DNA from: Comamonadaceae bacterium
Lineage (GTDB): Bacteria > Pseudomonadota > Gammaproteobacteria > Burkholderiales > Burkholderiaceae_C
NCBI GenBank assembly: GCA_947456305.1
Contig: CANGPN010000019.1
Location: 1-45,838 of the forward strand
DNA: 45,838 nt
Reading direction: 5' to 3'
Shown here piece by piece: positions 1 through 8,282 of this stretch (positions are counted from its first letter, which is position 1; every line of letters starts with the position of its first letter). The notes beneath the pieces are model-generated. The model was not told the origin of the DNA. It ran no database searches and saw only the letters and a program-made list of their open reading frames with translations. The position numbers and the translations under genes were made by a program.

Positions 1-137
1 ACCAACGTGGCGAAGACGTACCCCTGACCGATGTGGTGCTGGGTATGCAGAAATCCTCCCTGGCCTTTGAAGCGACCTTGCAGGTGCGCAACAAAGTGCT
101 CAAGGCGTATGAAGAAATCATGAACATGCCGGTCTAA
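1..137 (+). CDS. fliE: Flagellar hook-basal body protein FliE (3' part)
   Basis: Only the last 44 codons are in the window, read from base 3 to the TAA at 135-137; the start lies upstream. The visible C-terminus contains LTDVVLGMQKSSLAFEATLQ followed by VRNKVLKAYEEIMNMPV, the helical C-terminal signature of FliE. FliE is exported by the flagellar type III apparatus and connects the MS ring to the proximal rod in the periplasm. It lies 14 bp before fliF, the usual order for a fliEFGHIJ operon. Identity is secure; nothing can be said about the N-terminal half. Confidence 0.93.
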   Translation, partial: QRGEDVPLTDVVLGMQKSSLAFEATLQVRNKVLKAYEEIMNMPV

Positions 138-151
138 CCTGAGAGAACAAC

Positions 152-2299
152 ATGGCAACCGCAAGTGCAACACTCAACTCCCCCATAGGCACCAGCAATA
201 ACGCGCTGACCACTGACACCGACAACGGCGCGCGTAACAGCAACGCCATGGTCGCCGGTGGTACCCATGTGCGCAGCGGTGACCTGGCACGCTCCATCAC
301 CAGCTCGGCACTCACCGACCCGATGGGCATGATTCGCGATCTGGTGCGTCAACCATCGGTGCGAAAAGTACTGCCCATCGTCGTCATCATGATGGTGGTC
401 GCCGCTTTTGGTCTGGCCTCCATGTCGATGAAAACGCCGCCCATGCGTCCCTTGACCATGATGCTGCCCGAGGCCGACAAGCAACTTGCCATCGAGACCT
501 TGAAGACCGCCAATTTCAAACCTGAGATTGACAACAACACAGGTCAAATCATGGTGCCTGCGGACAAATACCAGGAAGCGCGCATGTTGCTTTCATCCAA
601 AGGCCTGCCGCGCACTGAAGTGCAAGGCATGGACACCTTGAAAGACATGCCGGCCATGACCACCAGTCAGTTCATGGAACAAGTGCGTTACAACAACGCC
701 ATGGAGCAGGAACTGGCGAAAACCATTTCCCAGATCGCCGGTATCCGCAGTGCCCGCGTGCACCTGGCCGCACCCAAGCAAAGCGTGTTTGTGCGTGACC
801 GTGTGCCTACCAAGGCCTCGGTCATCATCACGCGTGCGCCCGGCAAAGAAGTCTCTTCAGCCAACGTACAAGCCATCATTTCACTGGTGGCTTCCAGCGT
901 GCCTTACTTGGCGCCTGAAAACGTGTCTGTGGTCGATAACTTCGGCTCTTTGATGAACGAGATGCTGGGCCCGCAGCCGCTGGGCATGACCGGTGCCGAG
1001 TTGCAGCAAAAGCAGCAAATGGAAGACCTGTACCGCACCCGTTTGATTCAATTGCTGGCACCCATCGTCGGTGCTGAAAACGTGTCTGCGCAAGTCAGTT
1101 TGCAATTGGATTTCACTCAGGATGAGGTCACCACCGAAGATTTTGACCAGCGCGACAAGGGTCCGAAAACCCGTTCCGAGTTGTATGTGGAAGACCGCAA
1201 CACGTTCAAAGACGCGATTGGTATTCCCGGTTCACTCACCAATACTCCGCCCAACCCGCCGATCAACCCGGCCGCCACCGATGCCACACCAGCAGATCCC
1301 AACAAAGGCGTCAGCGAAAAAGGTGTGCAAGTGGTGGCGCGCAGCACCAAAAATTACGAACTTGACCGCTCGGTGCGTCACACCAAAAGCGCCATGGGCA
1401 ATATTTCCAAGCTCGGCGTCGGTGTGTTGATCAACGAGCGACCGATTCCTCCCGGCATGAAAGTCGACAAACCCGCAGACGGCTCGCCTGCGCCGACGAC
1501 CATTCCTTACACCCAGGAAGAGCTTGACCGCCTGAACCAGTTGGTGCGCGGCGCGGTAGGCTTTAACGACAAACGCGGCGACGTCGTCACCGTGGTGGCC
1601 ACGCGTTTTGAGCCGCCTGTCGATCCCAATGCCGTGCCTTGGTACAAAGACGAAGCGCTGGCCTCGTTGACCAACAGCGGCGTGATCGCTTTGTTGTTCC
1701 TGCTGTTCCTCATGGCTGTGGTTCGCCCCATGATCAAGAAACTGCTCAAGCCTGAAGTTGACTCTGCTGCGATCGCCGCTGCCGCCATGGCCGCTGCTGC
1801 TGCCGAAGCGGCTGCCGCTGAAAAAATACGTGCCGAGCGGATTGCCGCAGCCGAAGCCGAAGCCGCTGCCCGAGTCGTGGCAGAGCGCGCCGCCAGAGAA
1901 GAAGCCGAAGAAAAAGCCCGCAAAGAAGCCGAGGCGCAGGCCGAGGCAGAGCGCCTGGCCGCCGAAGCCCTGGCCAAGGAAGCCGAGATGGCCGAAGAAG
2001 CCGCTGCGGCAGAAGCCAGCCGCATGGCCGAGGAAGAAGCGGCGCGGGAAGCCGAGCGTTTGGCGGCACTCGAGTTGCAGGCCGAAGGCGGCGGCGAAGA
2101 AGTCGAACTGGAAGAAGGCGAATCGCTGGATGATTTGAAAGCGCGCATGGGCAAACTCAAACCCAAGAAGCCGACCATCCCGTCTGATCTGCTCAACAAT
2201 GCAAACTCGTACGATGACAAGGTTGCCCTGATCCGGATGATCGTGGCTGACAACTCCGGCCGCGTGGCCAGTGTCATGCGCAACATGATCCAACCCTGA
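152..2299 (+). CDS. fliF: Flagellar MS-ring protein FliF, with enlarged cytoplasmic region
   Basis: FliF builds the MS ring in the inner membrane and carries FliG on its cytoplasmic tail. Membrane helix 1 is at about residues 72-92. Ring-building motifs follow, including ARVHLAAPKQSVFVRD and PENVSVVDNFG. Membrane helix 2 is at about 510-530, ending VVRPM. The last ~55 residues contain the FliG-binding helix (GRVASVMRNMIQ). The protein has 715 residues, whereas FliF is usually about 530-580. The extra length is a highly charged Ala/Glu/Arg-rich stretch at about 535-650, predicted by eye to be one long helix or coiled coil between the membrane and the FliG-binding tail. The second gene downstream of fliG (4634-5278) repeats the helix 2 and tail architecture. 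Identity is certain; the role of the insert is unknown. Confidence 0.96.
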   Translation: MATASATLNSPIGTSNNALTTDTDNGARNSNAMVAGGTHVRSGDLARSITSSALTDPMGMIRDLVRQPSVRKVLPIVVIMMVVAAFGLASMSMKTPPMRPLTMMLPEADKQLAIETLKTANFKPEIDNNTGQIMVPADKYQEARMLLSSKGLPRTEVQGMDTLKDMPAMTTSQFMEQVRYNNAMEQELAKTISQIAGIRSARVHLAAPKQSVFVRDRVPTKASVIITRAPGKEVSSANVQAIISLVASSVPYLAPENVSVVDNFGSLMNEMLGPQPLGMTGAELQQKQQMEDLYRTRLIQLLAPIVGAENVSAQVSLQLDFTQDEVTTEDFDQRDKGPKTRSELYVEDRNTFKDAIGIPGSLTNTPPNPPINPAATDATPADPNKGVSEKGVQVVARSTKNYELDRSVRHTKSAMGNISKLGVGVLINERPIPPGMKVDKPADGSPAPTTIPYTQEELDRLNQLVRGAVGFNDKRGDVVTVVATRFEPPVDPNAVPWYKDEALASLTNSGVIALLFLLFLMAVVRPMIKKLLKPEVDSAAIAAAAMAAAAAEAAAAEKIRAERIAAAEAEAAARVVAERAAREEAEEKARKEAEAQAEAERLAAEALAKEAEMAEEAAAAEASRMAEEEAAREAERLAALELQAEGGGEEVELEEGESLDDLKARMGKLKPKKPTIPSDLLNNANSYDDKVALIRMIVADNSGRVASVMRNMIQP

Positions 2300-2327
2300 C
2301 CGGGCAACAAGCTACCAAGGAATACAC

Positions 2328-3362
2328 ATGGCTGAAGATACGATTCAATGGACCCCCGAGCTTCGCGCCGAGATGGAGGCCATGACCTCCACCCAGCGCG
2401 CCGCCGTCCTGATGTTGCTGCTGGGCGAAGAGCAGGCTGCGGAAATTGTCAAATACCTCAGTCCCAAAGAGGTTCAGGCCCTGGGCGCTGCGATGGTGCA
2501 GGCCTCGTCCTTGTCGCAAGGCGCAGTCAACGTGGTGCTGGACCAGTTTGTCGATATGCTGAAAAAACAAAACAGCGTCGGTCTGGGCGGCTCCGACTAC
2601 GTCGATCGCGTCATGCGACTGGCGCTGGGTGAGGACAAAGCCAACTCGGTGCTCAACCGCATCATGCCGGGACAAGGCACCAAAGGTCTGGACATTCTTT
2701 CCTGGATGGACCCGCGTTCTATCGCCGAGATGATCCGTACCGAGCACCCGCAGGTGATCGCCATTATTTTGTCGATTCTGGAAACCAATGTGGCCGCCGA
2801 CGTGCTGGTGTATTTGCCGCCCGAAGTGCGTCCCGAAGCGATTCAGCGCGTAGCCGCCATGGACACAGTGCAGCCATCCGCCATGGCCGAACTCGAACAA
2901 ATCATGAAGCAACAGTTTGCCAAGAGCTCGTCCTCCAAGTCGTCGAGTTTCGGCGGTGTCAAGGCAGCCGCTGACATCATGAACATGACTAAGACCGAGA
3001 TGGAACGCTCCATCATGGATGGTCTGGAAGAAATCGACGCCGATTTGATGTTGAAGATCCAGGACATGATGTTCACTTTCGACAACCTGGTCGCCGTGGA
3101 CAACAAGGGTATTCAGGTGTTGATGCGCAACGTCGAGCCCGATCAATTGATGGTCGCGCTCAAAGGCGCACCCGACGAAGTGCTCGCGCGCTTTCTGGAC
3201 AATATGTCCGAGCGTGCACGCGGCATGTTCAAGGACGACATGGACGCACGCGGTCCGGTGCGGGTGGCCGATGTCGAAGATGCGCAGAAGAAAATCATGC
3301 GTCTGGCACGCAAGCTGTCAGACACCGGCGAATTGATCTTGGGCGGGGCAGACTTTGTTTAA
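2328..3362 (+). CDS. fliG: Flagellar motor switch protein FliG
   Basis: FliG is the C-ring component that binds the FliF tail with its N-terminal domain and interacts with the stator through its C-terminal domain. The 344-residue length is normal. The N-terminal domain contains QRAAVLMLLLGEEQAAEI. The middle domain has the EHPQ motif (TEHPQVIAIILS), which contacts FliM. The C-terminal domain has MFTFDNLVAVDNKGIQ and the charged helix with ERARGMFKDDMDARGPV. It starts with ATG 28 bp after fliF, preceded by AAGGA. The next gene, fliH, starts inside its last codons. FliM and FliN, its usual partners, are not encoded in this window. Confidence 0.97.
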   Translation: MAEDTIQWTPELRAEMEAMTSTQRAAVLMLLLGEEQAAEIVKYLSPKEVQALGAAMVQASSLSQGAVNVVLDQFVDMLKKQNSVGLGGSDYVDRVMRLALGEDKANSVLNRIMPGQGTKGLDILSWMDPRSIAEMIRTEHPQVIAIILSILETNVAADVLVYLPPEVRPEAIQRVAAMDTVQPSAMAELEQIMKQQFAKSSSSKSSSFGGVKAAADIMNMTKTEMERSIMDGLEEIDADLMLKIQDMMFTFDNLVAVDNKGIQVLMRNVEPDQLMVALKGAPDEVLARFLDNMSERARGMFKDDMDARGPVRVADVEDAQKKIMRLARKLSDTGELILGGADFV

Positions 3363-4641
3363 TCCGGATCCGCTCAAACCGGCGCCGCGCCACTGGCTGG
3401 ACGACACCTGGCTGAACACTTCATCGCCTGCGCTGAAAACCTTTGGCGAATTCGATTGGGCCAAGGTGCCCAAACTGGATTACGCCTCGGCCAAATTCCG
3501 TCAGCTCGCCACCCCTGAGAAAGCACGGGTGTTGGATGACGACAGCGGATTTGTGCTGGAGACCTTCGGTCGCAAACCTGCCTATAAGCCTGATACCGCA
3601 GGCGCTAAAACCGACGGCAAAGCCGAAGACCAAACGTTTGATACGCCTGCTACTGAAGAAGAATTGACTGCTTTGGCCGTCGACGGCGAGGAACTTGAAC
3701 GGCAGGAAAAAGAACAGCAACAGGCCGAGCAAACCCGGTTGCAGATCGAAGCCAAGGCCCGCGCTGATGCCGAGCGCGAGCAGCAACGCGAACTTGAACG
3801 CCATTTGTTCGGTCCCGACAGCCTGTGGCGTTGTCAGGAAGAAGACGTGTTTGATGTGCTGCCGCTGGGCGACGATGCGCCGGTGCTGGATCCAGCTGCG
3901 CTGGCCGCAGCCCGCGAAGAAGCGCATGCCCGCGGTCAGGCCGAAGGTATGCAAGCCGGTATGCAACAGGGCTTTGAACAAGGGCAAGCCCAGGGACATG
4001 CCGAAGGCCATGCACAAGGCATGCTCCAAGCGCGTGCCGAGGCCGAGACGCAATTACAGCAAGCTCTGGAAACGCAGAAAAACGAACTCAGCAGCAGCTT
4101 GAGCGAGCAATTGCAGCTGCTGCAACAAGTCAACGACAAACTGAACGCCTTCAGCAGCAACCCCCAGGCTTTGTACGAGCCTGTCAAGCGACTGGCTTTA
4201 CACATCAGCGAGCAACTGGTGCTGGCTGAGCTGACTTTGTCGGGCCAGGCGATCGAGCGCCTGGTGCAACGCTGCCTGGACGAAATAGACATGCACGGGC
4301 AGCCGGCGATCACGATCGAGCTCAACCCGCAGGACAAGGCCCGTTTGGAAGACATAGGCGGCGACACCATCAAACAATTGCAATTGCAGGCCGTGCCCGG
4401 TTTACACCCCGGCAGCGTGCGTTTGCTGGTCAACGACAGCCAGATTGAAGACTTGATCGAACACCGGTTACAGGCCATGGCCAACCGCTTATTGAACCAG
4501 CCCGAACAGTGGCGCGAACAGTCGGCGTTTTTCCGCCAGCCGCTGGCGCAGCGCGACGGGCAGGTCGAGGATGTACCGCCGCGTGTCGCTTTCGACACCG
4601 TGCTGGAGGACGAACCCCCGCCTGAGGACGAGCATGCTTGA
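3355..4641 (+). CDS. fliH: Flagellar assembly protein FliH, long form
   Basis: FliH is the cytoplasmic stator-like regulator of the export ATPase FliI and links it to the C-ring. The family signature is the glycine-spaced repeat region at about residues 193-222 (GQAEGMQAGMQQGFEQGQAQ and onward), followed by a long coiled coil and the FliH C-terminal domain (VKRLALHISEQLVLAELTLS). The start is a TTG at 3355 that overlaps the fliG stop; there is no in-frame ATG before about residue 200, so a non-ATG start is forced. At 428 residues it is about twice the usual FliH length. The extra ~190 N-terminal residues are acidic and low in hydrophobic runs, with a coiled-coil-like Glu/Gln-rich stretch at about 110-150. 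The family call is firm; the N-terminal extension has no recognisable domain. Confidence 0.88.
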   Translation: MFNPDPLKPAPRHWLDDTWLNTSSPALKTFGEFDWAKVPKLDYASAKFRQLATPEKARVLDDDSGFVLETFGRKPAYKPDTAGAKTDGKAEDQTFDTPATEEELTALAVDGEELERQEKEQQQAEQTRLQIEAKARADAEREQQRELERHLFGPDSLWRCQEEDVFDVLPLGDDAPVLDPAALAAAREEAHARGQAEGMQAGMQQGFEQGQAQGHAEGHAQGMLQARAEAETQLQQALETQKNELSSSLSEQLQLLQQVNDKLNAFSSNPQALYEPVKRLALHISEQLVLAELTLSGQAIERLVQRCLDEIDMHGQPAITIELNPQDKARLEDIGGDTIKQLQLQAVPGLHPGSVRLLVNDSQIEDLIEHRLQAMANRLLNQPEQWREQSAFFRQPLAQRDGQVEDVPPRVAFDTVLEDEPPPEDEHA

Positions 4642-5278
4642 TTTCATCAATATCGCTTTGCGCACCATCATGTGCCTGGCTTTCATCGCTTTTGTGGTGC
4701 GGCCCATGCTCATGTCCATGATCAGGCGCGAACCCAATACCTTGGAGCTGGAAGAAATGGCCCAGCTGGCGGTCAACGCTGCGTTCAAAGAACAGTTCGC
4801 CGGGTTTTATGCGTACAAAACACCGCAACTGGAAGCACCTAAAGACAGTGCTGAAGCCAAGCCCGGCGCAGACGCCGCGCAGACCCAGGTCGAGGAGGCC
4901 GAGCCCGTGCCTTTGACGGAAGAGGAATTGGCTGCTCTGGAGGCCAACAAAGCCTATCTGGATGAATTGATCAGAGGTCACGAAGAAGAAATGGCGCGAC
5001 GTGCCGATCTGGCTGCCATCGAAGCTGAACGACTCGCGCAAATTGCTTTGGACAACGAGCAGGCTGGTCTTGACGCCGAAGATGACGAGGAAGAAGACAC
5101 TTCTCTGGAAAAAATGCGCCAAAGCATGAAGAAAGAAAAGAAAAAACCGGCGATTCCCGCCGAACTGCTGGCCGGCAACAGTTACGAAGACAAACTCATG
5201 GTGGTGCGTTTTGTGGCCGAGCAGGAACAAAACCGTGTCGCCAACGCCATCCGTTCCATGATCAAGATAGGTCCCTGA
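4634..5278 (+). CDS. FliF-tail-like membrane protein (paralogue of FliF helix 2 and FliG-binding tail)
   Basis: This 214-residue protein has one N-terminal membrane helix (about residues 8-27), an acidic Ala/Glu-rich middle and a conserved C-terminal tail. The end of the helix reads VVRPM, exactly as at FliF membrane helix 2. The tail (about residues 157-214) aligns by eye with the last 55 residues of FliF in this window: KKP-IP-LL, NSY-DK, RVA and R-MI are shared in the same order and spacing. It therefore looks like FliF with its whole periplasmic ring-building part removed. I chose ATG 4634 because it overlaps the fliH stop by 8 bp; the longer in-frame start would add a non-hydrophobic leader read through fliH. 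fliI follows after 3 bp. Inferred role: a second membrane anchor for FliG, or a partner or competitor of FliF. I know of no named family for it. Confidence 0.8.
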   Translation: MLDFINIALRTIMCLAFIAFVVRPMLMSMIRREPNTLELEEMAQLAVNAAFKEQFAGFYAYKTPQLEAPKDSAEAKPGADAAQTQVEEAEPVPLTEEELAALEANKAYLDELIRGHEEEMARRADLAAIEAERLAQIALDNEQAGLDAEDDEEEDTSLEKMRQSMKKEKKKPAIPAELLAGNSYEDKLMVVRFVAEQEQNRVANAIRSMIKIGP

Positions 5279-5281
5279 ACC

Positions 5282-6607
5282 ATGGTCGATTTCGCTGCCG
5301 ATATAGACGCTGTACTGCCGCAATTGCGCACGCCACAACCTTTGCGCAGCGGCACCTTGGTGCGACTGGTCGGCATGACCTTGGAAGCGCGCGGTGTCAT
5401 GGCCCCGTTGGGCGCATGTTGTGAAGTGGTGGGTCGACATGGCCACCGCGTCGAAGCCGAAGTCGTCGGCTTTAACGACAAAATTTTATTTTTGATGCCG
5501 TTCACTGAACCCGCCGGTGTCGGCCCCGGTGACATGGTGCGCGTCATCAGCAATTCATCGCTCGTCAGTCTCGGTCCCGAGTTGCTTGGCCGTGTGATTG
5601 ACGGGCGTTGCCAGCCTTTGGACGGCAAACCACCGCCCGAGTGCAAAGAGTTGCTCAGCTTATTAGGTCGTCCCATCAATCCGATGGAGCGCGGTCCTAT
5701 CAACAAAATTCTGGATGTGGGTGTCAAAGCCATCAATGGTGTGCTGACGCTCGGACGCGGACAGCGGCTGGGTTTGATTGCCGGTTCAGGCGTCGGTAAA
5801 AGTGTGTTGTTGGGCATGCTCACACGATTCACCAAAGCCGATGTGGTGGTCATCGGATTGATAGGCGAGCGCGGCCGCGAGGTGCAAGCGTTCATACAAG
5901 AGTCGCTGGGCGAAGAAGGCCTGGCCAAATCGGTGGTGGTGGCGGCTCCTGCCAACGTATCACCGGTGCTGCGTTTGAAAGCCACGCATTTGACCCATGT
6001 GATTGCCGAATATTTCCGCGACCAGGGCAAAGACGTGTTGATGCTGTGCGACAGCCTGACCCGCGTGGCGCATGCGCAGCGTGAAATCGGTTTGGCCATT
6101 GGCGAGCCGCCGACCGCCAAAGGCTATCCGCCGTCGGTGTTTGGTTTGCTGCCGAATTTGATTGAACGCGGCGGTGTCGGCAGACACGGCCACGGATCCA
6201 TCACGGCTATCTATACCGTGTTGGCCGAAGGCGACGATGCCGCCGACCCGATTGTCGATATCGCCCGTGCCTCATTGGACGGACAAGTCATGTTGTCGCG
6301 CAAACTCGCCGACTCAGCCCATTACCCGGCGATTGATTTGACTGGTTCTATTTCGCGTTTGATGCAATCGCTGCTCAGCAACGAAGATTTGAAGTCGGCA
6401 AACAAACTGCGCCGCCTGTGGTCCATCTACCAACAAAACGTCGATCTGGTGCAAGTGGGTGCGTATGAACACGGCTCCAACCCGGAACTCGATGAAGCCA
6501 TACGTTTGAACGATCGCATCGTGGCCTTTTTGCGCCAGGACATGCACATCAGCCAAGACTACGACACCACGCGCACGCAATTGCGCGAACTGCTGAACCA
6601 ACCATGA
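5282..6607 (+). CDS. fliI: Flagellum-specific ATP synthase/export ATPase FliI
   Basis: FliI is the hexameric ATPase that unloads export substrates at the flagellar type III gate. Walker A is A167GSGVGKS174. Walker B lies in VLMLCDSLTR. The family block AQREIGLAIGEPP-AKGYPPS follows, and the C-terminal arginine-finger region contains ADSAHYPAIDLTGSISR. The 441-residue length is normal. ATG at 5282 lies 3 bp after the FliF-tail-like gene, so translation is probably coupled. No catalytic residue appears to be missing. Confidence 0.97.
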   Translation: MVDFAADIDAVLPQLRTPQPLRSGTLVRLVGMTLEARGVMAPLGACCEVVGRHGHRVEAEVVGFNDKILFLMPFTEPAGVGPGDMVRVISNSSLVSLGPELLGRVIDGRCQPLDGKPPPECKELLSLLGRPINPMERGPINKILDVGVKAINGVLTLGRGQRLGLIAGSGVGKSVLLGMLTRFTKADVVVIGLIGERGREVQAFIQESLGEEGLAKSVVVAAPANVSPVLRLKATHLTHVIAEYFRDQGKDVLMLCDSLTRVAHAQREIGLAIGEPPTAKGYPPSVFGLLPNLIERGGVGRHGHGSITAIYTVLAEGDDAADPIVDIARASLDGQVMLSRKLADSAHYPAIDLTGSISRLMQSLLSNEDLKSANKLRRLWSIYQQNVDLVQVGAYEHGSNPELDEAIRLNDRIVAFLRQDMHISQDYDTTRTQLRELLNQP

Positions 6608-6620
6608 AAGCCCTTGAATC

Positions 6621-7061
6621 ATGAAGCCCCGCAGCTGCTGGTCCGTGCTGGCGAAAAAAGCCAGGGACGAAGAAGAATCCGCGCAAACCGCAGCGGCCAA
6701 AGCGCGCAACAAAGTGCTTGAATTGCAGCAAAGCCGCCAGCGCATGGACGCTTTGTTACAGGACTACAAACAACGTGCGCTGGAATCGCAGGCCAAGTTG
6801 CAATCCATGTCGCAAACCGTCAACAGCCGCCAATTTCTGTTGCAATTGCAAAGCTTGGTCAACCGGGTCGACGACGATTTACGCCATGCATTGCGCGAAC
6901 TTGAGCAAGCCAAAACGGTGTTGCTGCAAGCCACGCACCAGCGCATGAAGATGGAAACCATGCAGGAAAAAGATTTGCAAGCGGTTCAGACCTGGGAGCG
7001 CAAACGCGACCAGAAAGAAATGGACAGCCTGGGTTTGACGCTTTACAACCTCAAGGCCTGA
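6621..7061 (+). CDS. fliJ: Flagellar export chaperone FliJ
   Basis: FliJ is the small coiled-coil stalk protein that inserts into the FliI ring and contacts the export gate protein FlhA. The 146-residue product is almost entirely charged helix with heptad-like spacing, including LLQDYKQRALESQAKLQS and LLQATHQRMKMETMQEKDLQ, and matches FliJ in length and position after fliI. It starts with ATG 13 bp after fliI. Its last 11 bases overlap the end of a convergent reverse-strand gene. In most relatives fliK would follow; here the strand switches instead. Confidence 0.88.
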   Translation: MKPRSCWSVLAKKARDEEESAQTAAAKARNKVLELQQSRQRMDALLQDYKQRALESQAKLQSMSQTVNSRQFLLQLQSLVNRVDDDLRHALRELEQAKTVLLQATHQRMKMETMQEKDLQAVQTWERKRDQKEMDSLGLTLYNLKA

Positions 7062-7863
7062 CCCAAGCGGCTTGCAGCCAGTGCCAGTAATGCGGCTTGA
7101 AGGCCCAGGGCAGCATGGTGGTGGTGGTGCCCGGGCCGAACACAGTGCGGGTGGCGTGGTCATGCCACACGCCTTTGGCGTTCAAGCGTCCGAGTAATTG
7201 CTGCGCCGCATCTTCGTGAGACAGCACATCGGCTTGTATTCGCACTTTCGCGCTTTCCTCGGGCAGTTCGTCCATGCGCGTCCAACTCAGCGAGTCGTAG
7301 GCGGGCAAAGCCATGTCGGCGTCTATGGGCCCTGAATACACATCGTGCAAACTGCCCCAGCTGCGCTTGGCCAGCAGGTGTTTCAATTGAGAGAGTTGCC
7401 GCTCGGCCACGTCTTCATCGCCCAGCCGGAAGCTGACCTGACCCAGCACATTGTCAAACCACAAACAGGCCTCCGGGTGAGCGTTGAGCACCGCCGGTAA
7501 ACCGGCAATCGCATCCTGCCGGTGGTAATGCAGTTGCACACCTTGGGCTTTCAAAGCGCGTCCGTGACGCAAACCGAATAGCAGCGGCACCAGCGGATCA
7601 ATGTCGTAAATATCTATGCGCGTGAAGCGTGCCAGCCAGGGCGTGGGCAACATCCAGCCCGCACTGCAACCGATCAGCAGTAAGTGTTTTTCACTGGTAT
7701 GCACGCCCGCCAAAAAGGCGGCGATCAATTCGCGCGTGGGCAACCAGCGGTGCAATGAACGCGCGGCGTGCACATGCCAGTTCAAGCCGCCGGTGCCGCC
7801 GGCGTTGACCATGTCTCTGATCCAGCCGGCCAGCGTGCTGCTAAAAGGGGGCTTATTTTTCAC
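7051..7863 (-). CDS. Putative SAM-dependent methyltransferase-like protein
   Basis: The 270-residue product has a glycine-containing Rossmann-type loop, LLLIGCSAGWMLP (about residues 61-73), followed by an acidic strand end, IDIYDIDPLVP (about 83-93), and WFDNVLGQVSF (about 135-145). That order resembles motifs I, II and IV of class I SAM-dependent methyltransferases. No substrate domain is recognisable. It overlaps the upstream secreted-protein gene by 11 bp, so the two form a reverse-strand pair inserted between fliJ and fliO. A role in modifying flagellin or an export component is possible only by position. The fold call is moderately supported; the function is unknown. Confidence 0.55.
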   Translation of the reverse strand: MKNKPPFSSTLAGWIRDMVNAGGTGGLNWHVHAARSLHRWLPTRELIAAFLAGVHTSEKHLLLIGCSAGWMLPTPWLARFTRIDIYDIDPLVPLLFGLRHGRALKAQGVQLHYHRQDAIAGLPAVLNAHPEACLWFDNVLGQVSFRLGDEDVAERQLSQLKHLLAKRSWGSLHDVYSGPIDADMALPAYDSLSWTRMDELPEESAKVRIQADVLSHEDAAQQLLGRLNAKGVWHDHATRTVFGPGTTTTMLPWAFKPHYWHWLQAAWVRP

Positions 7864-8251
7864 ACACGTGGCGCATGAGAGTGAAGACCGGCGAGGACGG
7901 CGGTACGGGCTGCCATTCGGCGATCACGCCTTCGCTGGTCAGCGTTTCGCCGCTCAGGTGCGCGCCGCTGTAAATCGCCAGCGAACGGCTGCGTGCGTAT
8001 TTTTGCTGGCAATCTATCTCCAGCAGCATGCGGCTGGACAAATAGTTTTTACCCTGGCTGTTTTTTTGCGGATGGCGGTAGTCCAGCATGGACCAGACCC
8101 GGCGCACATGCCCGTCGTGTTCCAGCGAGGCGCGGTCTAAGCCTATGACCACATCGTCGTTCATGCCTATGCTGACCCAATCGGCAGCGCTGCTGCTCAG
8201 CGCGCACAGGCAGCCCAGCGCTAAAAACATACTTTCGAAAGATTTGCGCAT
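7853..8251 (-). CDS. Small secreted protein, surface-adhesin-E-like family
   Basis: This 132-residue protein has an N-terminal signal peptide (hydrophobic stretch to about residue 22, cleavage near SSSAA-DW). The mature part starts ADW, has a central IGLDRASLEHDGHVRRVW, a conserved LLEIDCQQKYARSRSLAIY and a C-terminal cysteine (RHVC). This layout matches the Adhesin_E type of small periplasmic or surface protein, with two cysteines that could form a disulfide. The start at 8251 places the signal peptide at the N-terminus and has AGAGG upstream; a longer in-frame start at 8293 would put charged residues ahead of it. A related protein is encoded at 30209-30730. The gene is divergent from fliO with only 31 bp between the starts. 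Molecular role unknown. Confidence 0.65.
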   Translation of the reverse strand: MRKSFESMFLALGCLCALSSSAADWVSIGMNDDVVIGLDRASLEHDGHVRRVWSMLDYRHPQKNSQGKNYLSSRMLLEIDCQQKYARSRSLAIYSGAHLSGETLTSEGVIAEWQPVPPSSPVFTLMRHVCEK

Positions 8252-8282
8252 TTTTTTCAATTGACCTCTTGCAGGATAGATA

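Noticed and set aside
1232-2293. Long open frame antisense to fliF (353 codons)
   Set aside because: It mirrors the Ala/Glu-rich codons of fliF; its product is low-complexity Phe/Gly/His-rich and has no ribosome site or conserved pattern.
4571-4633. Longer start for the FliF-tail-like gene
   Set aside because: The extra 21 codons lie in fliH and give a polar leader before the membrane helix; ATG 4634 overlaps the fliH stop in the usual way.
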